Part shown: piece after piece, positions 1-44,814 of the stretch
Layout of the letters: each line of letters begins with the position of its first letter
Position numbering within the stretch: position 1 is the stretch's first letter
NCBI GenBank assembly: GCA_946811695.1
Contig: OX328132.1
Location: forward strand, 56,428,044 to 56,492,043
Source of the DNA: Gonocerus acuteangulatus
Taxonomy: Eukaryota > Arthropoda > Insecta > Hemiptera > Coreidae
Direction of reading: 5' to 3'
Length of the DNA: 64,000 bases
Made by a program: the position numbers and the translations under genes
The notes under the pieces: generated by a model
Told to the model about the DNA's origin: nothing
What the model saw: only the letters and a program-made list of their open reading frames with translations
Database searches by the model: none

Positions 1-495
1 AATGGGACTACCGTGGACGCCCATCTACGTTCACAGTTTGTAAGAGGCCTTACAGATAATGGCATTAGATCAAGTTTGTTACAGGTTACACGGAAAATGA
101 AGTTCAACGAGACGGTATCGTTAGCCATATCCATGGAGACCGCTCAATTAGATAGCCAAATGATTGGAAAATCTAGTAACAGTGAACAAGTTATTAATAA
201 ACTAGGTAACAGCAAAGGGAAAGGTGGCAAACAAGACTTTTTAAGGAACAAATTCGCACAGGCAGCGAACCGTAAAGATAGAGAAGGGAATCAGGACGGT
301 AGGGACAACACAGGTTGCGAGACAGGGGACTTTGCAAAGCTTCGAGGCCGTTGCTATAGATGTGGGGCTACTTCTCACCGAGCTGCAAGGTGTAAGTTCA
401 CGGAGGCTGTCTGTAGGTACTGCAAGATAAAGGGGCATATCGCTCGCGTCTGTCTCAGGAACCCGGGGGGTTTAGAATATGAACAAAATGCTTGA
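1..495 (+). CDS. Gypsy gag, C-terminal part (nucleocapsid zinc knuckles), partial
   Basis: The frame is open from base 1 and ends at TGA 493-495, so the true start is outside the window. It encodes the C-terminal end of a Gag protein, which packages the element's RNA into cytoplasmic particles. Two CCHC knuckles stand in tandem near the C-terminus: CYRCGATSHRAARC and CRYCKIKGHIARVC, both C-x2-C-x4-H-x4-C. A basic Gly/Lys/Arg-rich stretch precedes them, as is normal for nucleocapsid. The end overlaps the pol frame (next feature) by 17-20 bases in the +1 frame, which fits the frameshift arrangement of many gypsy elements. No damage is visible in this part. Confidence 0.85.
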   Translation, partial: NGTTVDAHLRSQFVRGLTDNGIRSSLLQVTRKMKFNETVSLAISMETAQLDSQMIGKSSNSEQVINKLGNSKGKGGKQDFLRNKFAQAANRKDREGNQDGRDNTGCETGDFAKLRGRCYRCGATSHRAARCKFTEAVCRYCKIKGHIARVCLRNPGGLEYEQNA

Positions 496-2428
496 CGACA
501 AGGACAGCATTAGCGGGGACGAATATGAGGAGCACCATATGAAATCCGTATACCAATCCAAGGGGGATGGGAAGTTTATGGTGGACTTAAAACTTAATGG
601 AGAAAAAATTAGCATGGAGTTGGATACGGGGGCCGCATTGTCCACAATTTCAGAAAGTGAATTTCACCGTGTGGTCGGACACCATCCTATAGAACCAACA
701 AAGGTACGCTTGCGGACATACACCGGGGAACTTATTAAGCCTGTGGGAATGGCTCTGGTCGATGTTTCTTATGAAGGTCAAACTTTTCGGGGAAAACTGT
801 ACGTAATTAGACAAAGAGTGGACAACATATTTGGCCGGGAATGGATGAAAAAAGTAAAACTTAATTGGCCTGAAATAAAAAATGTGTCTGATCTAAAGCG
901 AAATGGCCAAAGTAGAGTTACGCATAAATTGTTCAAGGACTTCGCAGATATTTTTTCAGAGAAAATCGGGAAGGTTCGTAATTACAGGTGTAAGTTAACC
1001 TTGAAAGACAATTCGAAGCCGATATACTTGCCTCCCCGTAGAGCCTCGTTCGCGATACTCGATATGGTTGAGAAAGAGATCGACAGCCTCGAGAAAGAGG
1101 GCATCATAACGAAGGTGGATACATCGGATTGGGGGACTCCACTCGTACCCATCATGAAGCCTAACGGAGCGGTGAGGCTTTGTGCCGACTATAGTTGTAC
1201 CTTGAACCCTCAATTGAAAGATGACAATTTCCCTATTCCGACAATCGAGGATATTTTCGCTAAAATGAGCGGCGGTGAGTACTTTTGCACCCTCGATATA
1301 AAGCAGGCGTACCTCCATGTGGAAATGGACGAGGAAAGTGCGCTCATGCAGGCCATAAGCACACCAAAAGGACAGTACAAGGTGAATAGGCTGATGTTTG
1401 GTGTTAAGAACGCACCGAGCATTTGGAATAGAATAATGCATCAAATGTTTCACCAAGTTGCTGGAGTCAGTTACTTCTTTGACGACTTACTGGTACAAGG
1501 CAAGACTTATGAAGAAACATTACGAAGGGTGACACAAGTATTCAAAATAATTCAAGAGAATGGACTGAAACTAAATAAGGACAAGTGCAAATTTTTTCAA
1601 ACATCGATTAGTTATTTGGGACATAAAATTGACAAGAACGGTTTACATTCAAATTCGGATAAAATCAAAGCGATTGTCAACTGCCCGGAACCGAAGGACC
1701 CCCATAGCCTCAGGACTTTCCTTGGACTTGTAAATTACTACAACAAATTCATGCCACACCTAGCAACTAAATTACATCCATTACATCAACTTTTGAGGAA
1801 AGATGTTCATTGGAAATGGACACCGGATTGCAGTGCTAGTGTTGAAACAATTAAAAAGGACTTGAGCAGCGATCGCGTTCTTACGACATACCGATCGGAC
1901 AGACCTTTGATTTTGGCTACTGATGCATCGGCTTATGGACTTGGAGCAGTTCTGTCTCATCGCATGAAGGATGGAAGCGAAAGACCTATTGCGTACGCTT
2001 CGCGAACCTTAACCAAAGCCGAACGCAAATACAGCCAAATCGATAAAGAAGTGACCGCGATCTACTGGGGATTGAAAAAGTTCTACCAATATTGCTATGG
2101 CCGACCATTTACCCTCATAACGGATCACAAACCCTTACTGAGCATTTTCCATCCGCAAAAATCATTACCGTGTATGTCTGCTACTAGGTTGTTCCATTAC
2201 GCACAATTTTTGCAAGGTTTTAATTGCGACATTAAATACAGAGGCACAAATCAGCATGCGAATGCCGATTTCTTCTCACGCTTTCCCTGGGATGATAAAC
2301 AACAATTGGAGAAACAGGATAACAAAGGAGACGAAGCTCAAATATTTTATTTTAATCAGATACAAATGATGTCCATTTCATTTGAAAAGCTCCAAGAAGA
2401 GACAAAACGTGATGAATGGATTTCATGA
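476..2428 (+). pseudogene. Gypsy pol: protease, reverse transcriptase, RNase H
   Basis: The open frame follows a TAG at 473-475 and is +1 relative to gag. An aspartic protease (motif LDTGA near residue 50) is followed by the reverse transcriptase: the palm motif LDIKQAYLHV, then the active-site box at 1475-1486, which reads F-F-D-D where gypsy elements normally have Y-x-D-D. RNase H follows, with ATDASAYGLGAV and the ITDHKPL motif. Together these copy the element's RNA into DNA in the particle. The frame stops at TGA 2426-2428 just before the integrase, which continues in another frame. I read this as a frameshift of decay, not a programmed one. Confidence 0.85.
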
Positions 2429-3126
2429 AGGCCGAAGAATTTTCGATTCAACATGATGTTCTGTTTCGAGGGGGTCGGGCGGTTATTCCAAAATCGTTGA
2501 GGACGGCAATACTGACAGAACTTCACACAGCGCACACCGGTATCACCAAGATGAAGAACCTTGCAAGGAGCTATTGCTGGTGGCCAAACATCGATAGTGA
2601 TTTGGAGAAGCTCGCTCGATCCTGTGAGAACTGTTGTCTGAACGCCAACAATCCACCGAAGACCACAATCCACCCTTGGGAGCCGGCTCGTGGACCCTGG
2701 CAGCGAATACACATGGACTTTGCTGGACCATTTATGGGGACTCACTTCTTCATCGTTGTCGATGCTTATTCGAAATGGATGGAAGTTTTCACCACTAATG
2801 ATACCACCTCTTCCTGGACAATGACTTCACTTCGGCAACTATTTTCACGATTTGGAATCCCTATGGTCGTAGTGAGCGGCAACGGACCCCAGTTTCGGAG
2901 TAAAAACTTCCAAGAGTTTATGAAAAATAATAATATTATCCACAAAACCAGCGCTCCATATCATCCCGAAACAAACGGACAAGTTGAAAGATATGTTCAA
3001 ATTGTGAAGAAAGGACTTAAAGCATTGATTCGTGAACCATGTGATATTAATTTTAAACTACAGCTGATTTTAATGCAGTATGTCGAACACCGCACTCGAC
3101 TACACAAATCTCACCATACGAACTGA
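2416..3126 (+). pseudogene. Gypsy integrase, N-terminal zinc domain and catalytic core
   Basis: This continues pol in a shifted frame. The HHCC zinc domain is visible (H-x3-H in ELHTAHTG, then C-x2-C in SCENC). The first catalytic Asp lies in HMDFAGPF and the catalytic Glu in NGQVERY. The second catalytic Asp, normally in a SDNGPQF box, is Gly here (codon GGC at 2878-2880, reading SGNGPQF), so strand transfer should be dead. The frame stops at TGA 3124-3126. The natural continuation is in another frame from about 3080, where a TTQISPYELMFGR segment typical of gypsy integrases appears. Confidence 0.85.
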
Positions 3127-3614
3127 TGTTTGGCAGGAAGATGAGAACCCTCCTGACGACGGTACAGGAAACCCCAACGAATAATCAAGGTTCGAGTAAT
3201 GACGAACAAAGTGTTAGGAAATTCGAGCCCGGTGATCCAGTTCAAGTTCGCATTTATGAAATGAAGGGAGAAAAATGGACTTTTGGGAAAATCTTAAAAA
3301 GATGTGGACTACTCCACTATATTATTGAAGTGGGAAAAAAGCTGCTTCGGCGACACATCGACCAGATACGGGCTACCCAAGTTTAAAAACTGGAAGAGCA
3401 GAAGAGGAATCCTTTCTGGCAACTGTCGGGGTCAGCACCAGACCGTCAAGATGATGGTGACACCAGAGCTGAGATGGAGGAGGACAGAGTCCAAGAAAAC
3501 TACCCAGCTGAGGAACAGCCAGTGGAGCAGGAGGAGGAGGACCAGCAACCTCTGCCACCACCACCGAGGAGGTCAGGGAGGAGAAGGAGGCCACCTAATT
3601 GGCTGGACTTATAA
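3081..3614 (+). pseudogene. Gypsy integrase C-terminal domain and Arg/Pro-rich tail
   Basis: After the second frameshift the frame carries SPYELMFGRK, then the GDPVQVRIYE and WTFGKILKR segment typical of the integrase C-terminal DNA-binding fold. An in-frame TAA at 3384-3386 interrupts it. The same frame then stays open as an acidic, proline-rich and arginine-rich tail ending PPNWLDL before TAA 3612-3614. Such tails, rich in R and P and ending near NL or DL, are usual at the end of Mag-type pol. The nonsense codon is a further sign of decay. Confidence 0.75.
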
Positions 3615-3659
3615 CGGGTGGAGGTGTTTTTTTTTTTCCTTTTCTTTTGGTGCATCTAC

Positions 3660-4070
3660 GGGGGGAGGTGTTACATATGTTTGTGTTAACCTTTGATAAA
3701 ACAAATGTTAGAAAGTTCAGTATGTTATGAGTTGTGAATAAAGAGTATTATGAATTACTACATTCAAATAAATTATAAATAATAAGTACATAAAAAATAC
3801 GGTAATGCTAGATAGCTCTAAAGTCGAGAAATGAGAAGAGAAAGAATGATACGCCGAGCTCTTAACTGCTGTACAAGTCAACGGTACGTGGGTCCCGTCT
3901 TGCTTCAACTTCTACACAAGTCAACGGTACACAGGTCCCGACCGTTCTCGACTGCTGGAGCAGTCCACGGTAGAGAAAGGGTTAAATCCCCTTTGGCCCA
4001 TTCGTCCATTGTATGTAGACCATTGCATTCTTTGATATGCAGTCTTCATTAGAGTGGTAATGCTTAATTT
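3660..4070 (+). repeat. Polypurine tract and 3' LTR of the gypsy element
   Basis: A purine tract ending GGGGGAGG at 3661-3668 directly precedes TGTTACA at 3669, the usual start of a gypsy LTR. Inside lie an AATAAA (about 3739) and two similar copies of a segment containing CAAGTCAACGGTAC followed by GGTCCCG (about 3875-3945). The right boundary is uncertain: no second LTR is in the window for comparison, and 4070 is an estimate. Confidence 0.6.
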
Positions 4071-4295
4071 CTCAATACAGCATCAACATGTACTTGAACA
4101 TTATTATTAATCGAAATTTCCCAACTTCCCTTTCACCTATTTCAGAAAGTATTTTATGTTGGCAGATTTTAAATGGCCTATGAAATCAGCTCTGCCTACC
4201 TACTCAACCACAAGGTCACACTAAATAGTAAAATACGTAATATTTATTTGAATTTTAATTGTATCTTACTCAATTTACATTCATTAACACCAGTG

Positions 4296-4350
4296 TCCGG
4301 CGCTAATGGCCAAGTTGTAGATGCGCCGTTAAAAAAAAAAAAAAATAAAT
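4296..4350 (+). mobile_element. 5'-truncated tRNA-SINE, tail only, with 10-bp target duplication
   Basis: The segment holds GGCGCTAATGGCC, then GATGCGCCGTTA and an A-rich tail. The same tail ends the fuller SINE copies at 13758-13950 and 58347-58542. It is flanked by a perfect direct repeat, AACACCAGTG, at 4286-4295 and 4351-4360, which marks a separate retrotransposition event of a 5'-truncated copy. Confidence 0.75.
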
Positions 4351-4360
4351 AACACCAGTG

Positions 4361-5052
4361 GATCTGGATGTAAATGGTCAGTGGCTGACTCCTTGGATTG
4401 TCATGCTAGAAATGTGAGTTTATACTTCTTAGCGCAAAACCATATCTTTATTGATTTTTATCATTGCCACTGAATGATGTTTATCATGTAGCTAGGGTTT
4501 TCTTTATTTCCCCCATAATACTAGTTCTATTAAACTTCCTTTAGCTGACTTGTTACTCTTAAATGACAGTAGAGCTGCTGTGAGGTAGGAGTCTCCACTC
4601 ACAAAATGACCTTGAGAAGGTCAGTGAGCCTGAGGACAGGATACTTTTGTTACCTATGGGGTCTCTCACTGCTTCTTGATTATTGATAAACGACGGACTC
4701 TTCCTTTTTCTTTTTGATTCTTTCTTGTTGCTCAATTGCTTGTACCCTGTTAATTTTATTACTTCATAACCCATTACACAAACTTAATTAAGGTAACATA
4801 TTATTTTTGCATTTTTAAAATGTTCAAATTATAATTTGTAGCAGAGATGTTCTAAAGTTATAGAATTTTACACTTTCAGTTGAGATAGAAAGAATAGTTA
4901 AAACTTTTGTTGCAAACTAATTAACAAATTATTATGACAGTCATTTTAACATTAATGATTAATCTATTGATTTCACGTCATAAGGCAGGAAATTAAAATC
5001 TTTATACAAACAAATATATTACATATGTATGCATTTATGTTAAATGTTTTAG
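4361..5052. other. Intron-like DNA, nothing recognised
   Basis: AT-rich sequence with no convincing exon, repeat or RNA gene. Short open frames here lack family features. It ends in the acceptor ...TGTTTTAG used by the first codanin exon. Confidence 0.5.
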
Positions 5053-38413
<33,361 letters not shown>

Positions 38414-39175
38414 TTTTAGAAATTGAAAAAAAAAAAAAAAATCAATCTTCATGATTTTAAATTATATTTTTATGTCATTTTTTGATTAAATGTTTGTACT
38501 TGTAAAACATTGCTTAGTAATAGAACACTTCTACAATTAGTATATCAGAATTATATGTGTATATAATTTATATAATCTCATTGACGTCAAGAGGTTCGCA
38601 AGGAATTAACTCTTTTATGTAAATTCCTTTCATCGTTTTATTATAAAATAAAAATCAATTGTTTTAATTGTTTTGTTACATGTTTGAGTAACTCTAGCTT
38701 TACTAATTTGATTTTCTTTGTTACTTATTTCTCTTTACTGGGAACATACGAGCTTTAATATTTGACAAACATATTACATTGAAGTTCAGCAGGAGGAACA
38801 TTTTTCATTTCAAGCTCTGACATTTTTCGTGATATAAGTGAATTGTAGATTTTTTAAGAATTTATATTTCAATTTTAAATTTTATTTTTCTGAAATACCT
38901 GTTTCATAGTGTTCCACTTTTTTGTGAAAGCTAATTGACTAACTATACAAATTCTAGTCGTTTGTAAATAAACATATTTTAAATGTGGTTTTAATAATGC
39001 TTGTTTTTTTATAAATCTTTAATTTATATGATGTTTGTACCATAAATATATTTTTTATTAATATATTTGTTCATGTTTTTGTAATAATCATGTGTAACCT
39101 TCATTGCCTTATCTTTTGAAGAAGAGAGGATAATTTATGTTCTATTTACTGAGTAGAAAGGGTTAAATAAACCTA
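38414..39175 (+). promoter_or_regulatory. Codanin 3' untranslated region with candidate poly(A) signals
   Basis: AATAAA hexamers occur at 38647-38652, 38967-38972 and 39166-39171. The first lies 234 bases after the stop codon. Which one is used cannot be told from sequence. Confidence 0.5.
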
Positions 39176-39419
39176 TATTCATGTTGGTTACCGTTGTCCT
39201 TAGAAGAACTTTACTTCTGAATTTTCACATTTCTTCTGTGTTCTGCATTATTTTGTTAAATATTGCATTCCAAACAGTCAGTTTTGTGACACTTAGATTT
39301 TTGAACATTTTTTTTTTTACTTCATCAGGCCCACAAATTATCCTTTTTCTAATTTTTTGCAGACCAGGGTTCACTGCTCAAGCCTTTGAGATTTTAAGTT
39401 GTCAGCACTTCCTGTCTTG

Positions 39420-39849
39420 AGGAAATATTTATTCAGCCTTAGATCAAGCCATCGTTACCAATGAGGAACATGTAGATAAAGGCAAGGAAATGTACATGCA
39501 AAACCTACCTGACAAGCTGTTACTTCAAGGTTCTGAGTTGGTGTTTGCCAATAGGTCACGCATTTCAAGTAATGAAGATATTGGGCCTTCAGAGCTTTAT
39601 AGACAGGACACCAGCACAGCTGCTCCCCTGCTGGTTTCAGCCCTACAGCCTGTATCTATCACATTCCTACTGACAACAAAGTATGGATCCAAACAGAACC
39701 TCCAAAATGAAAACGAGGATAATTTCCGACTCATGCTGCTTTACCAGATGAACATTAAAAGTTATCATTCATTAACCTTTTCGACGCAACATGGGTTAGC
39801 AAGAGTAATGTCGTTGACCCCTGCCCGCTGCCGTAACTCCCTCTCCTAG
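39420..39849 (+). other. Open frame of unknown nature, possibly an old coding relic
   Basis: The frame starting near 39420 reads NIYSALDQAIVTNEEHVDKG, then MYMQNLPDKLLLQGSELVF and ALQPVSITFLL. The composition looks more protein-like than its surroundings. It stays open to TAG 39847-39849, though the last third looks like non-coding read-through. A pyrimidine-rich AG lies at 39359-39360 upstream. I do not recognise the family. It could be a pseudogene, an exon of a neighbouring gene, or chance. Confidence 0.2.
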
Positions 39850-40092
39850 AGCGGCCGTACGCACCCATACTTTTTGTTTACTTAGGAGCTCGTTATTTTA
39901 ATTTACAAATTTTTCTGTAAATGCAAATAAATTAACTGATCAAATTGCAAATATTCACAAAAAATCAAGTGATTACAAAAACAAAATCACGTGTATATAT
40001 ATAGGGGAAGGTGTTGTACCTTTGACCACTTTCCAAAATTCATTTTTTTTTTTTCAGCTTGAATATTAAACTCATTTTTTGAATTTCATTTT
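39850..40092. other. Nothing recognised
   Basis: AT-rich sequence with a T-run near 40047-40060. No element end could be fixed here. Confidence 0.4.
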
Positions 40093-40667
40093 TGTTACAG
40101 TGTTTGGCTCAAGCATAATAAGAAAAAATATGGAGCCAATCACTGTATAATTGAAGTAAAATAAAAAGGTGAAGAGGGTTCGTACTCATGCGTATTTACA
40201 TAAGAACCTCCTCCAGGCTCTGGTGGTATTCGGCGGATGATAGCCACAGGTGAGAGGAAAAATAGGCAGCGGCGTACTGGTAATAAGGCTACAGGTCCGA
40301 GACTGGCTGGTCAGAAATTACCTCTCTGGCTACTCCAGGGTCCAAGGGCTAAGCCTGTCCTACTTTTCGTGATTGCAGTGCTTATATTACGCTATAGTAC
40401 CACTAGTACAAAACATACCCCTACCTGTGAAATGGGAACTCAATGGAACATGATGGTATGTGGAAGGAGATAGCCTTTACAATGATAAAATTAAAGATAG
40501 TACTTCTAGACAAAAGTAAAAGAGGTTGAACATATAAACATAAATAGGTACAAAACATACCCCTACCTGCGAAATGATCTCATTTCACTGGACTTTGGTG
40601 GAATGAGGCAGGGAAATCGATGGAACATGATGGTACGTGGAAGGAGATAGCCTTTACAATGATAATA
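40093..40667 (-). repeat. BEL LTR, left copy, with a tandem unit
   Basis: It starts TGTTACAGTG. A unit of about 185 bp is present twice: CAAAACATACCCCTACCTG recurs at about 40408 and 40550, and GGAGATAGCCTTTACAATGA at about 40464 and 40643. The second unit is interrupted at about 40668 by Helentron B; the first is an intact version of the same site. Confidence 0.7.
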
Positions 40668-42464
40668 AAAAGTCCGACTCGCAGGAACTGCAGCATCTTA
40701 GCGCGGTTCCGTTCATGTAATATACATATGTAGACTAAATCATAGCACGAAGTAATCCTCCGTCGTCGGTTCTTAACTATGTAGACTCGCTAATGTTATC
40801 CAATCTTAGATACATCGTATTTAAAATCCACAGCAAAAACACGACATTTCATCAGAATCCCCTGCTGAATAAAACTTATATAGAATAATATGCAAAATAA
40901 AGCCTATCTAGTGGATAAAAATAGAGGAAAAAAGCCGTTCGTGGTGGTAGAAAATCTTAAAAGTATTTCGCTCAGAAATCTCCTAAATATTGTCACTAAT
41001 TTTACGTATCCTGTTTTATAGCCAAATAGATTTATATTCTATAATCAATAAGAAAAACCTACTAACAATAAAAAACTATGGGTAACAGATGAAAATAGGG
41101 AATACCAAGAATAATTCTAAAGAACGAAATCAACACTAGTACTGTAATCTAGATATTCATACGGCATCTTCGAATTCTAACAAACAAAATATTGATTCTA
41201 ATTATACGTATCCTGTTTTATTGACAAATACATTTGACTACTATAAGCAATTAAAAACACTAGGGAATATGCCAAAGAACTCGGAATAGGAGCCTCGACA
41301 GTTTCAAGACATTTGAAGGAAATCGACAAATCCAAAACTGACATTTCATACGGTACAGCCTGATATATTTTTAACAATGAATTGCTTTTCTTATTTTAAT
41401 TAATCTGTTTTATTGTCAAATACATTATCCTACTATAACCAATGAAAAAACAACAAGGAATAAAAACAAACAAGAAGAACCGTTCGAATAAACGAAATCA
41501 ATTACTTCAAAGTTTAAGCACTTATTTCTCCGATTGACATAGCCTAATCAAAAATTGTTTCAGAATCTTTTTTGTAGAACATTTAGTAAGCTTTCGCATG
41601 GTAACCCTCCGTTTACCAATATTCCTAACCGTCTTCGAGATATCAGGGAATGTATACGAAGTTCCCAAAACATTTCATGTCTGTTAATAAAATATTTTAT
41701 TCTAATCCTTCCTTAGCTCCAAACGTAACCGAAATTTTAACATATTAGTGTTGATGAAATTCAAACATGCAGAAAATGTTTCAACTGAATCCCATAATTT
41801 TAAGTATCAAAATCAAAGACAAAAAGAACAGTTCGAATAAGCGAAATCAATTACTTTAAAGTTTTAAGCACTTATTTCTCCGATTGACATCGCCTAATCA
41901 AAACTTTCATTAGAACCTTTTTTGTAGAGCATTTAGTAAGCTTTCCAATGGTATTCTTCCGTTTCCCAAGATTCTTAACCTTTTTCGAGATATTAAGGAA
42001 AGTATACAAAGTTACCAAAACTTTTTTATGTCTGTTAATAAAATATTTTATTCTAACCCTTCCTTAACTCCAAACGTAACCAACATTTCAACATATTAGT
42101 TTTGATGAAAGTAGAACATGCAGAAAATGTTTCAACTGAATTCCATGATTCTAAGTACCCAAACCAAAAACGGTATTCAAAAAATATTTTTCCAATTTTC
42201 TCGAAAACGGTTAAATCTATCGCCTTGAAAATGGTTTCATTCGTTTTCCTAGCCCAGGAATCATATAAAACGAGTACTTAGAAGCTTATGAACTCAAAAA
42301 CGTAAGCGTTACGATTTTTTTTGCGCGAATTTCGCCCCAAACGCCATCTTCCAGTAGGCGGATTTTGCTGGTTAACGAACTTGACCTTTCAAATTGGACG
42401 GCGGATTTTTGTACCAAATTTCATCAAAATCGGACCATTCGTCTTCTATCTAGAGAGCGAACAG

Positions 42465-42509
<45 letters not shown>

Positions 42510-42647
42510 AATTTGAACCACCGTTATTTTCGGTCTCTAGGGGTTCTGAAACGCGAAATTTTCTAGTCGGCACTTCCGGATTGTTTCATTGTATCAACCC
42601 TATAAGCGGGGTTCCTCCCTATGGGGGAGGGAGGAACCGCGCTAAAA
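40668..42647 (+). mobile_element. Helentron-like element B, 1.98 kb internal-deletion derivative of A
   Basis: The same termini as copy A. After TTCCGTTCATG it jumps to TAATATACATATGTAGAC, which in copy A lies about 1.1 kb further in. It otherwise follows copy A closely, including the HTH-like remnant and two core units. (TA)n at 42469-42507, hairpin, CTAAAA at 42642-42647. Confidence 0.85.
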
Positions 42648-42827
42648 TTAAAGATAGAACTTCTAGACAAAAGTAAAAGAGGTTGAACATATAAACATAA
42701 ATAGGTACTCACAAATAATAAAAGGTAATGAAAAAAAGTTAAATATTATGGTAAAAGATATTAAGAAAAGAATAGGATTCCCCTTAAAAATATATACATA
42801 TAGCGTAGGCAAGAGAGGTGATCAAAA

Positions 42828-43255
42828 AGTCTGCTAAGGGCAGTGGCACAATTCTGTGCACTGGTCTAATCAAGGTTGTGGTTGCAGTCTAGAGGCGTAC
42901 AACTCTCACGACTCCGTCAGGTCCGGGAAGAGGTTCAATCACTCGAGCTAAATTCCACACCTGGACTGGGGAGCCTCATTCTTGAAGTATTACCATTTGG
43001 CCTTTCTTCAGATTTTCTTGTGGCTTGTACCATTTAGAACGTGGTGTCAAGGTATGAAGGTATTCTTAGTAGAATCTCTTCCAGAAATGTTGCAAGGACC
43101 GGGAGAGCATTTCCCATCGGCTCCTAAGGGACAATGTTGAAGCGTCAATATCTTCAGGGCGTGCTAGAAGAGGTTGGCCGATGAGGAAATGTTTTCGGAA
43201 GTATCGTTAGAGATGGCACAAAGAGGACGAGAATTTATGACTGCTTCGACACGGC
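42828..43255 (-). pseudogene. BEL/Pao integrase C-terminal region
   Basis: The - strand encodes VEAVINSRPLCAISND, then SRSLQHFWKRF, ENLKKGQMVILQE and PGPDGVVRVVRLQT, RPVHRIVPLP. These are landmarks of the BEL integrase C-terminus (DUF5641-like). Frames are broken by stops. The zinc domain and the DDE core that should precede it are absent. Confidence 0.75.
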
Positions 43256-43560
43256 ACAGTAAGATGGCAAACTCTTCGTATGATACGGTGGTATTTGAAG
43301 CCAATAAAGAACATCCTTGGAATCTGAAAAACAGTAGATGTGGTCTATATGGAGTTTCTTTCTGATGGTTGAAAGGGACTCTATAACCTTAGCCGCAAGA
43401 AGTGCTGCGTTTAGTTCAAGGCGGTTAATAGAAATGGTTTTTAAGGGAGCGACCTTACTGCGAGCTCTGATAAGGTGAAGTTGTACATCACCAGAAGAGG
43501 CCTCCCTGTGAAGGTAGACAACGCAGCCGTATCCACGCTCTGATGCATCTGAAAAGAAAA
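43256..43560 (-). pseudogene. BEL/Pao RNase H
   Basis: The - strand reads FSDASERGYGCVVYLH, INRLELNAALLAAKVI and CFSDSKDVLYWLQ. These are the D, E and D motifs of the BEL RNase H. It passes directly into the integrase C-terminal region, so a deletion joins the two. Confidence 0.8.
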
Positions 43561-44796
43561 TTAACTAGAAAACTGCAACATCGTTGCTGGATATGCATCG
43601 AGGAATCTTGACTTCCTGTAGTCTCGGCAGCTCGCTGAGGAACAAACTCCACTGGTTCTTAAGGTCTTCAGGTAATTCTTCATCCCAATCAATCTTCCGT
43701 AGCCATAAGAGTTGTAGTAAATACTTAGCCGAAAAGGTAACTGGACTGAGGTAACCGTTAATGTCGAAAATCCTTGCCATAGCAGACAATACTCCACGTT
43801 TGGTGAAGACGAGTTCTTGAAGATTGATGGCATAGCATAGGACATCATTGGTTGGATCCCACCTGAGGCCTAAGACTTTAATAGAAGGAAAGGCTGAAGT
43901 CTCATTGAAATCGAGCAAAGGCTGCTCATGGAGGTCATGAGGTATCATGGAGAGGACCTGTGGGTAATTACTCGTAAACTTTCTTAATTGAAAACCAGCG
44001 GATTGATCTAAGGCTACCAATTGGTCATGGAGTTGAAGGGTTTCTTCTATGATGGCTGCTCCCGTCACAACATTATCAGCGTAGGTTTCTTTCAGGCACT
44101 TCTGGATAAGAGGAAATTTAGTACCTTTATCTTGGTAAAGCTGAGCTAATACTCACTGAGCAATGAAAGGTGAGCATCGAAGACCAAATGGGAGAGTAGT
44201 TAGCTCATACTCTGGAATTTGTCAAATCTCCAAAAGAAATGTACAAACTTCCTATCTTCTTCGTTGAGGCTAATGCATCGAAACATCATCTTGATGTCGC
44301 AGGTTAACACTATCGTATAAGTTCTGAAATTGTCTATAAGTAATCCAATGTCAGTTTGGAGTTGAGGGCCAGTGAGAAGTAAATCATTTGAGGAATTGTA
44401 ACTTGGAAGCTTCTTGGAACCGTTGAAAACTATACGAAGTTTGGTACTCATACTTGAATCTTTGATCTCCGTGATGGGTCATGATGTACTCAACAGGCGT
44501 TAGGGTTTCACGTACATGATCAAGCTGAATATATTCGGTCATTTGAGCAGCGTAGGCTGCTTTATACTCTAGATCTTTTTCAAATCTAGTCTCGAGCTTC
44601 TTGAATCGCTTGAAAGTGAGGTCTCTTGTGGTGGGCAATTTGAGAGGAATATTAGTATTGAATGGACGTAGCGTCCTAATTTGTTATGTTTGACGGTTTC
44701 GCTAAAATGGGTTTCACAATATTGGTCTTCTGGGTTTGGTGGTATTTCAATCGCCACTTCTTCTATCTCCCAAAAACGTTTTAGCTCTTCGTGCAA
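43561..44796 (-). pseudogene. BEL/Pao reverse transcriptase
   Basis: Blocks on the - strand: TKLRIVFNGSKKLPSYNSSN, GPQLQTDIGLLIDNFR, DIKMMFRCISLNEEDR, then LPFGLRCSPF and the active-site box near 44074-44085. That box reads Y-A-D-N where Y-V-D-D is expected, so the second catalytic Asp is lost. The connection region follows with KVLGLRWDP, TKRGVLSAMARIFD and NGYLSPVTF. Several frame changes and a stop after PFIAQ confirm decay. Confidence 0.85.
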
Positions 44797-44814
44797 ACTA
44801 TCTAAGGAGAGAGG

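Larger units (their letters stand above)
1..4070 (+). mobile_element. Ty3/gypsy (Mag-like) LTR retrotransposon, decayed, 5' end outside window
   Basis: The order gag zinc knuckles, protease, reverse transcriptase, RNase H, integrase, purine-rich tract and 3' LTR is that of a Ty3/gypsy element on the + strand. The two CCHC knuckles and the K02A2.6-like RNase H tail suggest the Mag lineage. The reading frame is broken about 2.40 kb and 3.08 kb and by an in-frame TAA at 3384, and the integrase has lost a catalytic Asp, so the copy should be inactive. The 5' LTR and most of gag lie left of the window. The right edge near 4070 is approximate because no target duplication can be checked. The element probably sits in an upstream codanin intron. 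Confidence 0.85.

Noticed and set aside
995..1456. 153-codon frame on the - strand
   Set aside because: It lies opposite the gypsy reverse transcriptase and is a shadow of that coding sequence.
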